Below, piece after piece: positions 12,857 through 26,378 of a DNA stretch of 64,000 nt (position 1 is the stretch's first letter; each line of letters opens with the position of its first letter). The position numbers were made by a program, and so were the translations under genes. The notes under the pieces are model-generated. The model ran no database searches and was not told where the DNA came from. It was given only the letters and a program-made list of their open reading frames with translations. This stretch comes from Sthenelais limicola (lineage: Eukaryota > Annelida > Polychaeta > Phyllodocida > Sigalionidae). The stretch covers positions 96,175,740-96,239,739 of the forward strand of contig OW804095.1 of assembly GCA_942159475.1 (NCBI GenBank), written 5' to 3'.

Positions 12857-12895
12857 ACACCAGATGGCGCCACCTATAATGACACTAGATGGCAG
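12857..12895 (+). promoter_or_regulatory. Two tandem CTCF-like motifs
   Basis: ACACCAGATGGCGC (12857-12870) and ACACTAGATGGCAG (12882-12895) each fit 13 of 14 positions of the classical CTCF core CCASYAGRKGGCRS, in the same orientation and 25 bp apart. CTCF and its motif are conserved across bilaterians. Binding is not shown by sequence alone. Confidence 0.4.
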
Positions 12896-13389
12896 CATGA
12901 GCCACAGACCCATTATTACTAATTCCTTTATATTGAAAACACTAGTAATGCAAATATATGATATTCATGCACTATACATTAATCATTCTGTAATTAAGAA
13001 CATTTTGGATATCATTATCATATATTCTAATTGTGTATTTCATGTATGTGATATTTTAGAGAGGGTGTAATAACAATACCCCTTCATCATGCACATCCAT
13101 ATTGTATAGTATCCTAAGTGGACTCAGGTTTCACCATCTACTTTCATCATTGCATTGTGAAAGCTGGGAAGCACTGTGAACATGCAGGGCCAGTGGTGAT
13201 GATGAATGATGAATAAAAGGATGCAGCTATGCTGTTGTACCTGTAAAAGCTATCTGGGCTGTAGATGTTGAACTAAAGTTGCCTATAGTTTGCTACTCTG
13301 TTTTACATATCTAGTAAACAATACTTCATGGGAAAGGTAGAGGAGTAAATTTATACTAACAAATTTTCATAATAACAATTAGCAAATTA

Positions 13390-13620
13390 TGCAGCCAGAT
13401 GTGCAACCAAAGTGCAGCCAGATGTGCAACCCTTGCGCAACCAAAGTGCAGCCGAATGTGCAACCAAAGTGCAACCAAAGTGCAGCCAAGCCAAAGTGCA
13501 GCCAAAGTGCAGCCGGATGTGCAAGGCTGGCTTACACTGGCTGCACTTTTCCCTGAATCCGGATGTAGTCCGTGGCCGTGCAAGGGCTGCACATCCTAAG
13601 TGCATCCGCGCAACCTGGGT
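13390..13620 (+). repeat. Minisatellite of TGCAGCCAAAG-type units with inverted tail
   Basis: From 13390 to about 13525 there are about a dozen 11-12 bp units, TGCAGCCAAAG, TGCAACCAAAG and TGCAGCCAGATG. From about 13526 to 13620 related words recur on the other strand (GGCTGCACTTTT, GGGCTGCACATCC). The open frames over this stretch on both strands are a by-product of the repeat. Confidence 0.8.
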
Positions 13621-16103
13621 AAATGGGTTCCTCTCAAAACCTATACAGTGGCCTTAAGTGGCAACTTGTCAATCAAACCAAGATAATAGCCAATAGAATA
13701 CAACAAATGTCAACCAATAGGATGTCACACTGGCCTTCAGGAATTTACTGCAGAGATGGTAGAAGGTTGTCAATCAAGCAGTCCTTGCATAAGTGCAAAG
13801 TTAGTAGTGTTGGTGTGAATTACATCACACAGAGATGGGCATCCAGATATCCTCCCAGATTGTCCACACTCCTCACACCAATCCTCAACCAACACCTCAA
13901 AATGTATCACATGAACTTGCTACTCAGGATGATTGACAGAATGGTACCCAATTCACTAACATTCACAATTTTTTTTTTTTAAATACCGTAGAATGTAAAA
14001 AGTACAAATTTTCTACTTTTCCTTGGTTCCGTTCCAACCGGATTTTGTCAGGTAGCTTTTTGCTGCAGTGCAGTGCAATGCTATTATCGCTCAACGCAGC
14101 CCATTCTCTCTCGGCCAATTCGACTTCAAATTCTTTATAGACATATAACAGCAGCCAAATATTGATAACTTCAGTCCTAGAAGTCAAGCAATGGATATAT
14201 GTGGTAAGATTCTGTTTGTCGTAATAGCTGAGAATGTAGCTTTAAGATGGCGAGTGCATCCAGAACCATTCAAGATCACACATAATTAGATGATACCTCT
14301 CAAAATAGATCGAGGTAGAATACCATTCATTGCCAAATAAAATAAACAAAACGCGAAGCGTTTATTTGCTGGCGAATAAACATTAGAGAGTAGTAAAAAA
14401 GTTGGTATATATATATAATTATGTGATGTATATATTATATATGCTTTTATATCTGAAACGGATGCATGGTTGGTTAACCGGAAGCGGCGATCGCTTGGTT
14501 ACCAGGCGCGCCAAACTCAAACACTGACACTCACTCATTCATTCCAAAGCTGACATACAGTCGGTATAGTTTTTTTTTTTTAGATATATATTGGGGCGAC
14601 AAAAAAGATATCAATTTGCTCTCATATAAAGCCCTGTATCAGACGTATTATTAGAGGGACTATACCTCCACATAATACGGCGGTTCTGGAGTCTGGAGTC
14701 TGTGACAACCCCAAGCCCAAGACAAATAAGGAAGAGTAAAACATATAGAAGATCGACGTGCATCTCCACTCTGATTGTTTCTAAATTACCCCACATAACC
14801 CGTGAGTCAGATCTATTCTCCGGCGATCGTTTGATCCTGGCTTCGAGGAGGTCGCTATAGGTAACCACCACCATCGTTCATGCATATCTTTGTTCTACAC
14901 TTATTCACCTAAATGATTATAATTCATGACTGCAATTTGATATGTTTTAAGTTAGTTCAGTGACATAAAACCTCAGCAGCGAAAAGTTTCTAATACGGAT
15001 GAAGAGTTTGTTGAACTTGTCTATTCCATTCCAGTTTAGACTGCCTGTAATCAATTCCCGAGATGTGTTATAATAAGTGCTTGATATTCTGCAGCCAGAA
15101 GAGAATGAATGATTCCGGAAAGACAATCCCTTCTCCTAATGGCTCAATAAAACTCAAAGTTAACCAACACCTTGTGGCGTTTTCGATGGGAGCTTTTGAT
15201 GAATATTTCCACACACGTCTTTTTGTAATATGGGCTTTGATCATCGAGGCTCAGCTGAACGAAATAAAACTCTGCGAAAGTTGCATCCTTATGCCACCGA
15301 TTGCCTTAAATGATGATACCTAGGATTAACACTTCTGCGGAACCAAAGTGGGAAAAAAACAAATGGTGGTGTCATCGTTAGAAGGAACAAGCTGGCGAAC
15401 AAGGACGACACCGCAAAGCCACGAGACACAACACATGGTAGCAGAGGCAGCATTAAGCTTCAAGGATTTTGGATGTCATCACGTTCGATCTCAGTAGCTT
15501 TCAAATCTAGAACCTGATTAAAAGTTTGAGTTCAACATGCCCGCTAGTTAGGTTTTGCCGATGATGTAGAAGCCTTTCTGCTATTGCCTATAGCCTTGGA
15601 GCTGAAACGAGGAAGTATGAAGCCTTCGTGACAAGTAATACAACCAGCCAGTTACACAGGTGAGTATGGCATGGTGATGAACAGGCATACTAAGACGTCC
15701 ATGTCCAAGTGGCTTCAATATGCCGACAGTCTTCTCATGAAGATACAGAAAGATTCTCATTACTTGGCAAGCGTGATCGCTTTCCTAATCAATGGACTGG
15801 GATCTTTCCGGATTCAGAACTGTAAGCCCTATCTCTTTCATTTTTTCAGTATTCATTACAGTTTTATTTCTATCTACGTACGCTTAATAACTGTAGCTCA
15901 TACGGTAAGGGAAACCCCTATTAATATATAAAGGATAGAATATTGAGAAACCCGTCCAAGCCTATACATGTTTACTGTTCTGGTGCTTCATATAATCCGC
16001 TCCGGGTGGATATTCATGACATTTAAAAAAATATACAGTTGCGGAAATTAGAAATGAGAGGCAAATTTAGGATATCTCAGAAAAACGTCATTTCAATTAA
16101 AGG

Positions 16104-16124
16104 AACGTTAACGTTAACGTTAAC
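16104..16124 (+). repeat. Short tandem repeat of AACGTT
   Basis: Three and a half copies of the self-complementary hexamer AACGTT. Confidence 0.85.
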
Positions 16125-19100
16125 TAATATTTTCAACCGAATATCAATCATGCATAATTCACTCTATACAGGGTGACTCATAGATTTATATTTTCATTTA
16201 ATGTCTCCAGGCATTGGCCGGACCAGAAACTATCCCACGATCTTGGGACCGTGAGAGCAAACTAATTGCACACAATAGTGTCTTGTTTTACCAGATATAA
16301 TTTTAGCTCGTTATATAGTAATGAAGGAGTAATTAAAGCAATAAAGAGACTGTACTGTCGGAGCCGACCGTGCTCTACCACCGTTAACAATCCGTACCAT
16401 GTCGTTAGGCGCCAATGATGGATTCTCATTGGTCCTTCGGTGAAAATGAAATAAATTATCTACTTTTAATATCAGGCTTATAGCACAGCGTATAGGAGGG
16501 AAGCTGGTTATGGTTCGATGTTTATGAGCGTGTGCGCTGCTCTCACACCTGTAATTGAAATTTCACTCCCTGCCTTGGAGTCTATTATGATCTTTCATTA
16601 GGTGCTGATCTTCCGAACAAAGTGACACAAATGACTCAGAAGTTCAGAATGAGTTTATCATTGGTGAATCTTCCCATCCCGTTCTGATCGACCCAATAAG
16701 ATACTAATATCTATTTGATCTGCAGTCTTTTCTCATAGGTTGACATGCTAAGTAATATCCTTGGAACAATAGGACGTCATATATGAAGATATATATGTTT
16801 ATACTAACGTGCGTTTATATTCATGGTCCTGAAGGTATGGGGAATAATTCTATCCATAAAGGTGGGACTCAATTAAGCTGACCCCGGATTATCAATGATT
16901 CAAATGCAATATCTCTAGCATATAAATCGTATTGTTGGATATTACTATTGGGCGAGTGCACGACCATTCAGTGATGCATTCAATTTCATTGCCTTTTGAT
17001 GAACCCAGCTACGATGCCATATTAATCTTAATATGTCATTGTATCGAGGCTCCTACATCCTACTCATGAATCCCAATGGTATAACTTCTGTAGATTAAAT
17101 TACTTGCATAGAAATGAAAACCAGCAGTCGGCACAGTGGCGATGAGACCCATTTGTACAACTGGATGCAATTTAACATCTCAGTGGAAAAGACCTGTATA
17201 GTAGGATGGATCCTATTGGCATGGGAGAAATTCTACTGACAGGTTTATTAAAACACCATCCAATTACAAGACTATTATGATCCACATATATCTAATCATA
17301 TGAACAGGACAGCTTATACAATATGGGATCTCATTAACCATCGGAATTAGCGAAGAGCAATCTTTCTTAGATTCACCGGGTATGCACGGTAGAATGATAG
17401 CTCAGATTGTAATTAAGCACGTAGAGGCAAACAGTAATTAAACTAAAATTGACATTCCTCCAGATAGATATATATCACTTGAAAAGTTCCACACCTAGAA
17501 TTTTTGTTAGTGCGAGAATCACAGGCCCACCAGTATCCGAAATAAAGGGTTCCCATCCATCGTGATCCAACATATTTATCGAAGCATTGATCCTATTCGA
17601 AGAATATGCTTCAATTATCCAGGTTCGTAGTGCCGCAATAAAAGAGATACGAAGGGTACGGGGGTCCAGGCTTTTATTGTCCTTTCGACGTGTACCCTTT
17701 CAATCAGTAAAGAAAGCGTTATTATAAGGAAGCCACATTCCCTGCATTTCTCAGATGAAAGAAAAAGAGAAATCAGCATTGGGTAGGGCGTTATGGATTG
17801 TGGCCAATTTGACCCAGTATATCCATCCCAGCAACTCGACAGATGCAAACCGGCGTCTTTCTGATTGCCATCCTATCAGAAGAGGTCATTCGGGTCTGGC
17901 GGAAATGCAGAGCTAGGATGACAGAGCAACGGAGAGCATTTTCTTTTATCCCGAAGTACCAAATCCTATTGAAACTGAGCCTTGTGGATTTCAAGAGGGC
18001 CAATATAGCTGGCATTTATGTATTGTAGCAACTAGACTTTGATTGATAAGACTAAAAATCAAGTACCAAGCGGACTACTATAGAGCGAAATCTAAGGGAG
18101 GACATATTACTGATAATGCGTAATTTAATATAACGTAAGATATTACCTTGCCATTGCCTACATTTACATTAACCATGTCGGTATATTATAAAGTATTATT
18201 TGCATATATTTTATATATATCTCTTTCATTAGAACTTTAACTTTGTTCATATGTTAACATTTGCTCGTTGCAGTCTACATAATAATTATATTTTTGTTGA
18301 TGAAGACAATTTCTTAGGAAAAAGACGCTACATTTATAGACCGCTTATCATAACGGTGAAGTAAAAAGTCGACACATCATTTTCGGCTACACCGACTTTC
18401 GCTATACTTCCACAGAATGGTATCTTTAAGAAAGAACACATACCATCAGCATATATATTCAGACCAAAGTTCTAAAAAGTACCTTTCCATCAATAGGACA
18501 TCTGGGAAATTAGATATTCTATATCAATGCGGATGTTGCTCAAATATCTGCGAAAGCTTTACCTAAGAATATGAAAATTAGTCTTTATTTGGTCTTTTAT
18601 ACATGGCTTCCCCTTGTCATGTTACCATAGCCTATTTCACGAGAGCTTGACAACAGCAAAATCTGTCGCGTTTCCCAAATAATTTGATAATAGTGTGCCT
18701 GAGCTCGATCAGACACTCAGGCGAATCTAAAGGACAAAACAACTTGGCACCTGGTTCCCTCTCACCAATTAGACATAGTAAGAGACATTTTGTGGGTCCC
18801 TATCATGTCTAATTGCAGTTGTCTGCAACATGATCACCACCAGAATCCTCTAGAGTGGCTATATTCCTGTACTTTCCCGTCATTTGCATACATTGCATCG
18901 CTCAAATTCTTAATAAACCAAGGGGAAAATACCTTTTTACTACCCTCGCTTAGGATACCAGACCGCCAGTCATGCCTTGCTCGAGGTTGACCAGAAAAAT
19001 AACATTGTCTGTTCTTGGGCATTTCTGGCTCTCTTAATTCAGTTCCTGAAGCTCGTGTTGTGACAATGGACAATAACTCAATGCAATTAATCGAACCTCA

Positions 19101-19920
19101 GACTTGTTCAGACTGCAATAACTTTGACCAGCTTGAATATTTGAAGTAGATTTACCATTCGCACCGTTGCGAGAGTTCTCAATCATATCAAGAGAAAAAG
19201 TTCCAAGGACGCCGTTCATTAATTTGTTTGTAAATGAATTGTCTTCAAACCTGTATCGCATTTCTCGCATGATGCCTCTTTTTATTACATTTTCTTAACT
19301 GAATTTATCACCCTCCCGTTCATTCAGGTAAGAAATGAAGAAACGGGTGTTCTCATCCTATTCCTTTGTGAAGCCAAATCTAGTTCCATCATCCATAGAT
19401 GAATAATGTCTTGGATCAGAACAATTATACATTAAATTCAGAAGCCATAAAGCATAGGCTTTTATCTAGTCTGCCTTCATTTTGTATACAACGACGTCTC
19501 GGTGTGCTACTTGTATACTATTCTTGTAGTACAGCCAAAATCTAGGTAAGTATGCTAAAGTAATTGTTTTAATGATAAGTAATTACATTAACTTTCATGC
19601 TATGGTGTCGCAAGATGGTGAAGACAATGTTTGCAGATGATAACACCGGTAAATGGAGAAGGGAAGCGTCATATTTACAGCAAGGTCACGATTAGTTCAC
19701 TTATGGCCATGGAAGGACTGCTGATGATGACCCAAGATTAAGTCGGTTGCCCACATCACCCTGGCCTCTAGGCATCATGTTATTTAAAGCCATAATCAAC
19801 GAGGATCTTTTCTGACATCTTGAATCCTCATAGGAAATCATTCTATCACCGGGGTTGCCATATGATAGGCATTGATTTTGGTTGGTGGTCCAAGGAAGAG
19901 CACAAGCACGGGCAATTAAT

Positions 19921-19936
19921 CCCCCCCCCCCCCCCC
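19921..19936 (+). repeat. Homopolymer C16
   Basis: Sixteen consecutive C. Similar C-runs occur near 46120-46131 and 49672-49685. Confidence 0.9.
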
Positions 19937-22561
19937 AATCTATGAATATTATATCTAGAGCCTCATGAGCAGGGGAATGGTATAACGGTGATACACGTAT
20001 AGGGATCCACAGTCAAATCATTTTACAGACTTTTGAAATAGCGAGGTCCATTCTGACAATCACGGTTGTTAAACATCTTTTTTAATTGGAAATTGTCATC
20101 AAAGGTTACTATAGGATGATGAGTTATATGATGAGCTGACAGTTAGATTAGTATTTTTGGTCCTGAAAAAAGTACAGAGAAATGAGAAGGTAAACTTGGG
20201 GTGAGAAATTCATTCAATGCGCCTCTTATTGCAAGAGAACTTACATATATGAAAAGAATGTATGTACAGAATTAATTGATACAAATCTTGCGATTATATT
20301 TGTGTGGGCCCCCATCAGTTGACATACAGAATACACATCTCTTAATGTGTCAAGATCGCTTCTAAATCACAGGGGATCCTGTGTATTTTTATCGCTCTAC
20401 AATAAATCTGCATGTCAGGCCCACCATGTAGTCAAGCCAAAGAAACTGCTTTTGATATAACACACACGGGTTATATCAGTGTCAGTATGCTCAGGCTGGT
20501 CTTCTGCACTCCGGGCAGTACTAGATCCTTTCATCAGTGATCACCTGGTTTGTAAATCATCACCACGTACAACCCAAACCCCGCCCTTCAACTTGGCTTG
20601 CTTATTTACGACATAAGACAATAAAACTGTCATGATTATATGTGGCCTCGACCTGGCCTTATCGTCACTTGGCCATAAATTCATCCTCAAAGTATTTGGG
20701 ATACATATAAATATATAATGCTTTGATAAATGGATATCCTTGAAATATGGATGGAGGATCGTTATATGGCTTGATGTTCAAAGCATTAGCGCGTTATGAG
20801 CGATGTCGAACAGTTGAGCTTCATTTAATGTGTGTGCAAGACGAGTAAATGCAAGTCAAAGATTGATGTTTTGCAGATAGTGTATACATGGCCAGCCAGA
20901 ATTAGTTGTAGCATCTGCTTCCCAAAAAACAAAGCAATGGATACAAAGATAAAACTAGGTAGGAAGCGATCGATGTTAGAGGGGACTATAGGGAAAGAGA
21001 GATATATTTGATATTTGATCCTACAGTATATTATATAAAGGCTGTCCTTATGTAATGAATTTTGAAATAATACACATCATGACTGTTTCCTCAGTCGTCG
21101 AGTTCTCATTGTACGATAGGCATAAGTGAGCTTCAAATCAGTCCCAGTATTTGAACTCCCTCCTGCTGCATAGAAACAACCGATTGTCAAGGCCCGCTAC
21201 CAGTTTCTTTGAGGACCAATTATGCAATGGATCTTGTTTGCTTCTGTGCTGTTGTCAATTAACGGATAAGATTGATTCAAACTTAATATTCCTACCACAG
21301 CTCTGGGTCTTGGAAGGCTGTTCATGGCAGGATTTGCCACCTGGTCTTCCAATAGTTATAGTCTTTGCCCAATGAATAACCGTGTTGACGTGCGTGTAGG
21401 CATACCGTTCTCCCAGTGCCATGTCTCTCTATGTTGCCTTACGGGAGACCTTTACTTTCCATTGCTTTATATTCCGCATGAAGCAAATACAAAGTCTTAT
21501 TGGTAGATACTAATAACCTTACCCTGAAATACGTAGGCATGTATACGAACTCAGTATAGTTAGAGAAAACTATGCTGAAAATGACTTCCTTATATATAAA
21601 CATTTTACAGGCGCTATTCTATGGCATCGTTACCAAGGCACCGGTAAGTACTTTAGAGAAATGAGAACTCTTTTGTAAAGCACACCACGCACCCTCTACA
21701 AATTCCAACAAGGGCCCAGAAAATAGTAGACCTGGGCCTAGTGTCTATTACCCTCATTCAGGTTTCCGGCCACACAATAGGCACTGAATCTGCATAGTGT
21801 GTGATTCTATTAGTTCATTTTACCATGTTCACCCGCTGAGCCTTTAGACAATGTCCTCCCATGAGATCGACCACTGAGTAGGTTCCATTCTGGTTCATTT
21901 TGAGCGGGAAACCCAACAAGCTAGAAGAGCCCTATCGCAGAATTGTGTTTAGCATACGTATCAGCACATTTGTGGCGCTTTATCGGGTTCGCACTTTTTA
22001 GACATTGGGGGTAATGGGCGTGTTGTTGGTTACTTAGGAAGCAGGAGAGAATCGGCCTCCTCTGGAAAGGTCTTTGAAACAGAATTTTTATTTTATTTTT
22101 ATTTAAGGCTAACCAGCGTTTGGGTTTATGTGAAAACAAGTCATATCATATAATTGCCTTCCCAAATGTGCCTTGTATCGAGTTATTTCCAACATATATG
22201 TGATGTGTTATTCCTTGATCTACACTTTGAATGATATATTTATGACGATCATTTGTTCCGTTGTACTTTTCGAAGAAAACTATTATTTATGTTGCTGTAG
22301 CGTACATTGAGATTCATTGTCTGGATTCTGCTTTTCATACGTCCCTTTGGGTTTATGTAGCTTTTAAATCCTTACACAACGGAAGTTCGGATGAACGTGC
22401 ATGATACAATGAATTTCAAGGCAGTGTTCCCTTTGGTCACGGAGCTTACCAATTAAAAGTTCTCCCTTAGCGGAATCGAATATTGCCATAGAAGGAAGTC
22501 TTGTTCTAAGAAGAACCAAAATGTTTAAAATTTTTACCATCACGGTTAGTAGTGTAACAAT

Positions 22562-22645
22562 CGGGAAGGACGAGCCGTCTAAAAAGAGCTGTCTTTGGTC
22601 GCAGAGGCATGAAAAAGTTGTGGGTTCGAATACCAGTGTGGCTGC
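22562..22645 (+). pseudogene. tRNA-Leu-like relic, possible SINE head
   Basis: GACGAGCCGTCTAAAAAG resembles the A-box region of eukaryotic leucine tRNAs (CCGAGCGGTCTAAGG). TTGGTCGCAGAGGC resembles the anticodon-arm and variable-arm region, and GTGGGTTCGAATACCA is a near-perfect B box and T arm. The acceptor stem does not pair, and the anticodon region reads TTT-like, so it cannot be a working tRNA. The downstream 60 bp, rich in CCCGGG and GGGCAAG, may be the body of a tRNA-derived SINE. Confidence 0.5.
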
Positions 22646-23859
22646 AATTTCACCTCCCCCGGGCACTAGGGCAAGAAAAGCTGGTTGCCCTGCCTGGTAA
22701 AACAATTGTTAAAAGATAATCGAGCTCCCTGTGAAAACTCCATTCATTTTGGTCTCGGTTCCTTATAAAGAAATGACATCTTAGGAATAATACTCAGAAA
22801 TAAAACACATATTTAAAGTGCAAACGAGGTTATTCATCTTCTTCGGTACTGTTTGAGGTAGTGAATATCGGTCCATTGTCAGATAAAGCGGTTTTCATAA
22901 ACTCTGAAAACCATTTACATTGTGGCCGAAGCGTCCGCAAAGATATACTTTTATAACCACGACACGTGTAAAGTACTTATGAGTTAGGTTTCAAGGCAAC
23001 TATTGTTTGAAACGTATTCATTTGATTCCTGAGCGATGTTAAATACTATCTGATTGGACCGATTAGATGACAGATAGAGAGTACTGATACTGATAGAGAA
23101 TACTGCGTACATGTATATGCGTACTACCTATACATACACGGAGGAATGAGGAAGAGAGCTCTTAAAAAAAGGAGGCAGACGAGAGATCGTATTCAACATT
23201 CGCGCCATTTACTCTAGGAATCCAACAGTCTAAAGCTGTTGTGTGACCAATGACGACCATTGATCCAAGTTTGAAGGAGAAAAAAGACTTTGCGTGATAA
23301 ACATGGGATTTTATATCAAAACTTCCTCAAGGGAGAAGTCGTTCTTTAATGTTCAGACTATATCCCTGGCACTACATGCGAAGTGTGACTAGAGAAGAGA
23401 CAGAAAAAAATGTCTGGAGACTGTTCACAACTGTCAAAGATGTCCTGTGGGTTGATGACCGGTGTGGCCAAGTCAAGACGGCCGCTTGCGTGTAAGTCCA
23501 GGCCCTGTGTAAAGGACAGGGCTAGTAGTATAACCAAATGTCACTTTTGGTAAGGTACTGAACCACAGCTTGGTGACAATATTTACCACCCGGCTCGCTT
23601 CCCTTAAAGGACCTCGCAGAACATTTACTAATAACCGCACTACATAAAGGTTGCATAGATCTTATACACAAAAATACATTGTTGCAGTTTCCCACCACAT
23701 CAAGTTTACCAATGCAACAATAGCATTTTCGAATTTTGAATTCTTTATAAGTTAACAACTTTCCTATACGATGTCGATTAAGAGGTTATAAGGGATCACG
23801 GAGGCCCCACCAGATACTTTTACCACAATGTATTTCTATCTACTATAATGATACCTTAC

Positions 23860-24056
23860 CTCGTCTTCATCAAGTGGTATTTCTGCAGTACCGCTTTTGG
23901 TGAAGTAATTAACTCCAGCATACTCCACCAGGGCGGCGAAAACGAATGAGAAGCACATGAGTAGGAACAGATCGAGAGCTGTGGAATAGGAAACTTTGGG
24001 TATGCCCGTTCTTCCTGTAATACCTATGGTACAGGTTGTCAGCAGAGTTGTTATTC
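23860..24056 (-). CDS. Same receptor gene, pore-lining M2 and M3 exon
   Basis: Residues 201-266. It continues M2 from G4' ([17 protein letters not shown]6' and L9' conserved, R216 at 19'), then the M2-M3 linker with IPKVSY (219-224), then M3 (about 226-250), which ends in the family motif [12 protein letters not shown]. The exon closes with the acidic start of the cytoplasmic loop, EIPLDEDE (259-266), similar to GRD/alpha-type subunits. Acceptor ATCTTTCAG, donor GTAAGG, phases 1 in and 0 out. Odd points in the pore are a cysteine at 12' (C209) and a glycine-rich outer end (G212, G215, G218). Confidence 0.95.
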
Positions 24057-26234
24057 CTGAAAGATATGATGGAAATCTACATAAGAATACTGCCTGGAAA
24101 ATCTATAGTGATTAGAAATAAATTCCTAGCCTATTTATCAACAATGAGTTTTTGCTAAGATCTTGATGTAAATCCAATCAATTCCCCGCGGCCCAGTATC
24201 TTATGAGCACCTGTTCATCGTAAGTCTACCAGCACCAAAATCAATCTCTATCGTTTTTTATCCACAACAATGGGTAGCTTTAGAAAAAATACTATTTTTC
24301 CAGTCAGCATTTTGATTTAAACCATCGTTTCAGATTTATCTAAATGGGATATTCATATAGTCGTCCCTTTGAGAGATATTATCGCTTTAAATATTTGTTG
24401 TGTTCTTGTTCTTGTTGCTGTCACACATGGTTGTAACGAAATGGTACGGTAGTTATCTATTCGTAAATTGGATCTGTCATAGGCCTGGGAAAATGCATCT
24501 ATTTTCTTCTGTTTGGGGGGCCATCGGTATTCTACCCCCACGGAGGCACGTTTTACCTATCATGAGTAAACTGATGCATAACGAATTTTTAATAGTGATG
24601 ATGATGACAACCATAATAAATACAATTTTATTTTCACAACAACTACATAAGAGAGACCCCCCTGGCGATGTTAAACAACATAGCCATGCCATGGGTTTAT
24701 ACTTTGTTTTGTTGAATGTCTGGGAAATCACATGCTTGGGACCTACACGATGGGTTGCATGCTAGGACTGCCGACATACCTAATATTTATTAGGAAGCAA
24801 TTTCCCACCCTAATTAGCAAATGTTCATAATGAATCTGGGACATGCATCATTTGGTAAAAGTTAACACACATATTCCTTCTCTAACATCGATGTGAACAC
24901 AGTTTACTCTAGATGATCACACAATTATCCTTCTAAACGTGTGTATGTTGCACTCTTCAGTAAAGGCCTGGATATTATACAGAAGTTAGGCAACTCACAC
25001 CAGATCCAACTTTTTAAAAATGACTTAGCAAACTTTCAAGAAGATTCGCATCACGAAATAAGATGGATAGATCTATCGCTTACATTGAAAGTCTCAGTAC
25101 AACTTTAAAGAGACAGACTTGAGTTGTTGGTTCAGAAGCGAGCGAGATAGGGGCGATATTTCACTCCAAATTGACACGATTACATGAACCATATGATTGA
25201 TGGGCGCATCGCTCAAAGCCATCAGACCATCTCACCCTCGATGTGAAATTTGGGAGTGTGAACTTTTTCTCCCTTTTCTCTTTAGCCTTTGATTTTCCCT
25301 TATAAACGCCGTGGGTGTCTTGAACTGGCCAGCGCCGGTCTTTCCAGTCAATAGTGTCCATACTCTTTGCTGAAGTCAACCAGTCTTACGAGCCCGAAAT
25401 AAACAGAGCAATCTTCGTTTCCAATCACAGCTTAAGCATGATAATCACTCACGTAATGCCCATCTCCAGCGCCTATTATTCTCCTAGCGCGCGCTGCGCG
25501 AACTCGTGCCTCGGTTCCGCTGCAGACGACACTTGGGGAAGTGCGGAACTAATGTCCCACATTTGGCGCCCTTTTCGGATCCCTTTCTTGGTAAAATGCC
25601 GGCCGCAGCTTTGCTCATTTGTAAATTTCTCCGACTCATGGTCGGTGATAAGCAGCACTTTTTGCCTGCCTCCTAATGACCTTTAGTTTGAACAGGCCCC
25701 ATTAAAGGCCCTTCACGCATGGTCAAAAACCCATCTGTTCAAGGCTATACTTTGGTGAAGAGGAGGGGTTTGGTCGAGGAATTGAATGGAATCTTTGGGA
25801 CTGCAAAAAGGGATAAGAGTAGGGCTGGTCAGGGGTGTAAATCAGTAGGGGATGGGCGTACGGAAGCCCTAGGATTAGTAGCCATCTTTCCTTGGCTAAC
25901 AAGCCCCGTTTAAGGGAGAGCGTTTGGCAGCAAACGGAACCCAATGACCTCTCTCCTTCTATCATTGACGCTGTCATCGACATAAAGCATCACGAATTAG
26001 TTTGATCGAAAATGAGGTATTTTTCCACTGCCCCAATCAGATATTTATACGTTAGTATTCATTTCTTATATCAATTCATGGTGAAATGTGTAGAAGGGAT
26101 TCCTCGTTTCAATCATATATCCACAACAAAATTTCAACCTTTTTCCATTCCCCTTCCAACAATGTGCCCTTTTAAACCCGTTAAACTCCATACTAAATAT
26201 GAAAAATACTTTTATTTCATTTTGTACTGGAAAA

Positions 26235-26269
<35 letters not shown>

Positions 26270-26378
26270 AAGAGTAAACAATTTGCAACAAGCATTTGAG
26301 AGTATAGTTTAGTTCAGAAATGCCGGCGAACAGAAGACAAAGAGCATGAAGACATTCGGGCATCTCTTTGGAACTCAC
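24057..26378 (-). other. Intron between the M1 and M2-M3 exons (2.3 kb)
   Basis: Donor GTGAGT at the 26378 side, acceptor CAG ending at 24057. It contains a (TA)n run at 26237-26266 and a locally GC-rich patch near 25470-25600 with CpG-rich words such as GCGCGCTGCGCG, whose role is unknown. Confidence 0.85.
26237..26266. repeat. (TA)n microsatellite
   Basis: About fifteen TA units in the intron, 112 bp from the M1 exon. Small open frames covering it on both strands are artefacts. Confidence 0.9.

Larger units (their letters stand above)
7391..23859 (-). other. Last intron of the receptor gene (16.5 kb)
   Basis: Bounded by GTAAGG at 23854-23859 and the acceptor ending at 7391. It carries several repeats and possible regulatory sites that are listed separately. 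I found no further exon of this gene or of another gene inside it. An alternative exon for the cytoplasmic loop would be hard to see by eye and cannot be excluded. Confidence 0.75.

Noticed and set aside
13399..13657. Cys-rich repeating open frames on both strands
   Set aside because: Direct product of the TGCAGCC minisatellite.
22364..22705. Minus-strand open frame of 113 codons
   Set aside because: Overlaps the antisense of the tRNA-Leu-like relic and has no domain features.
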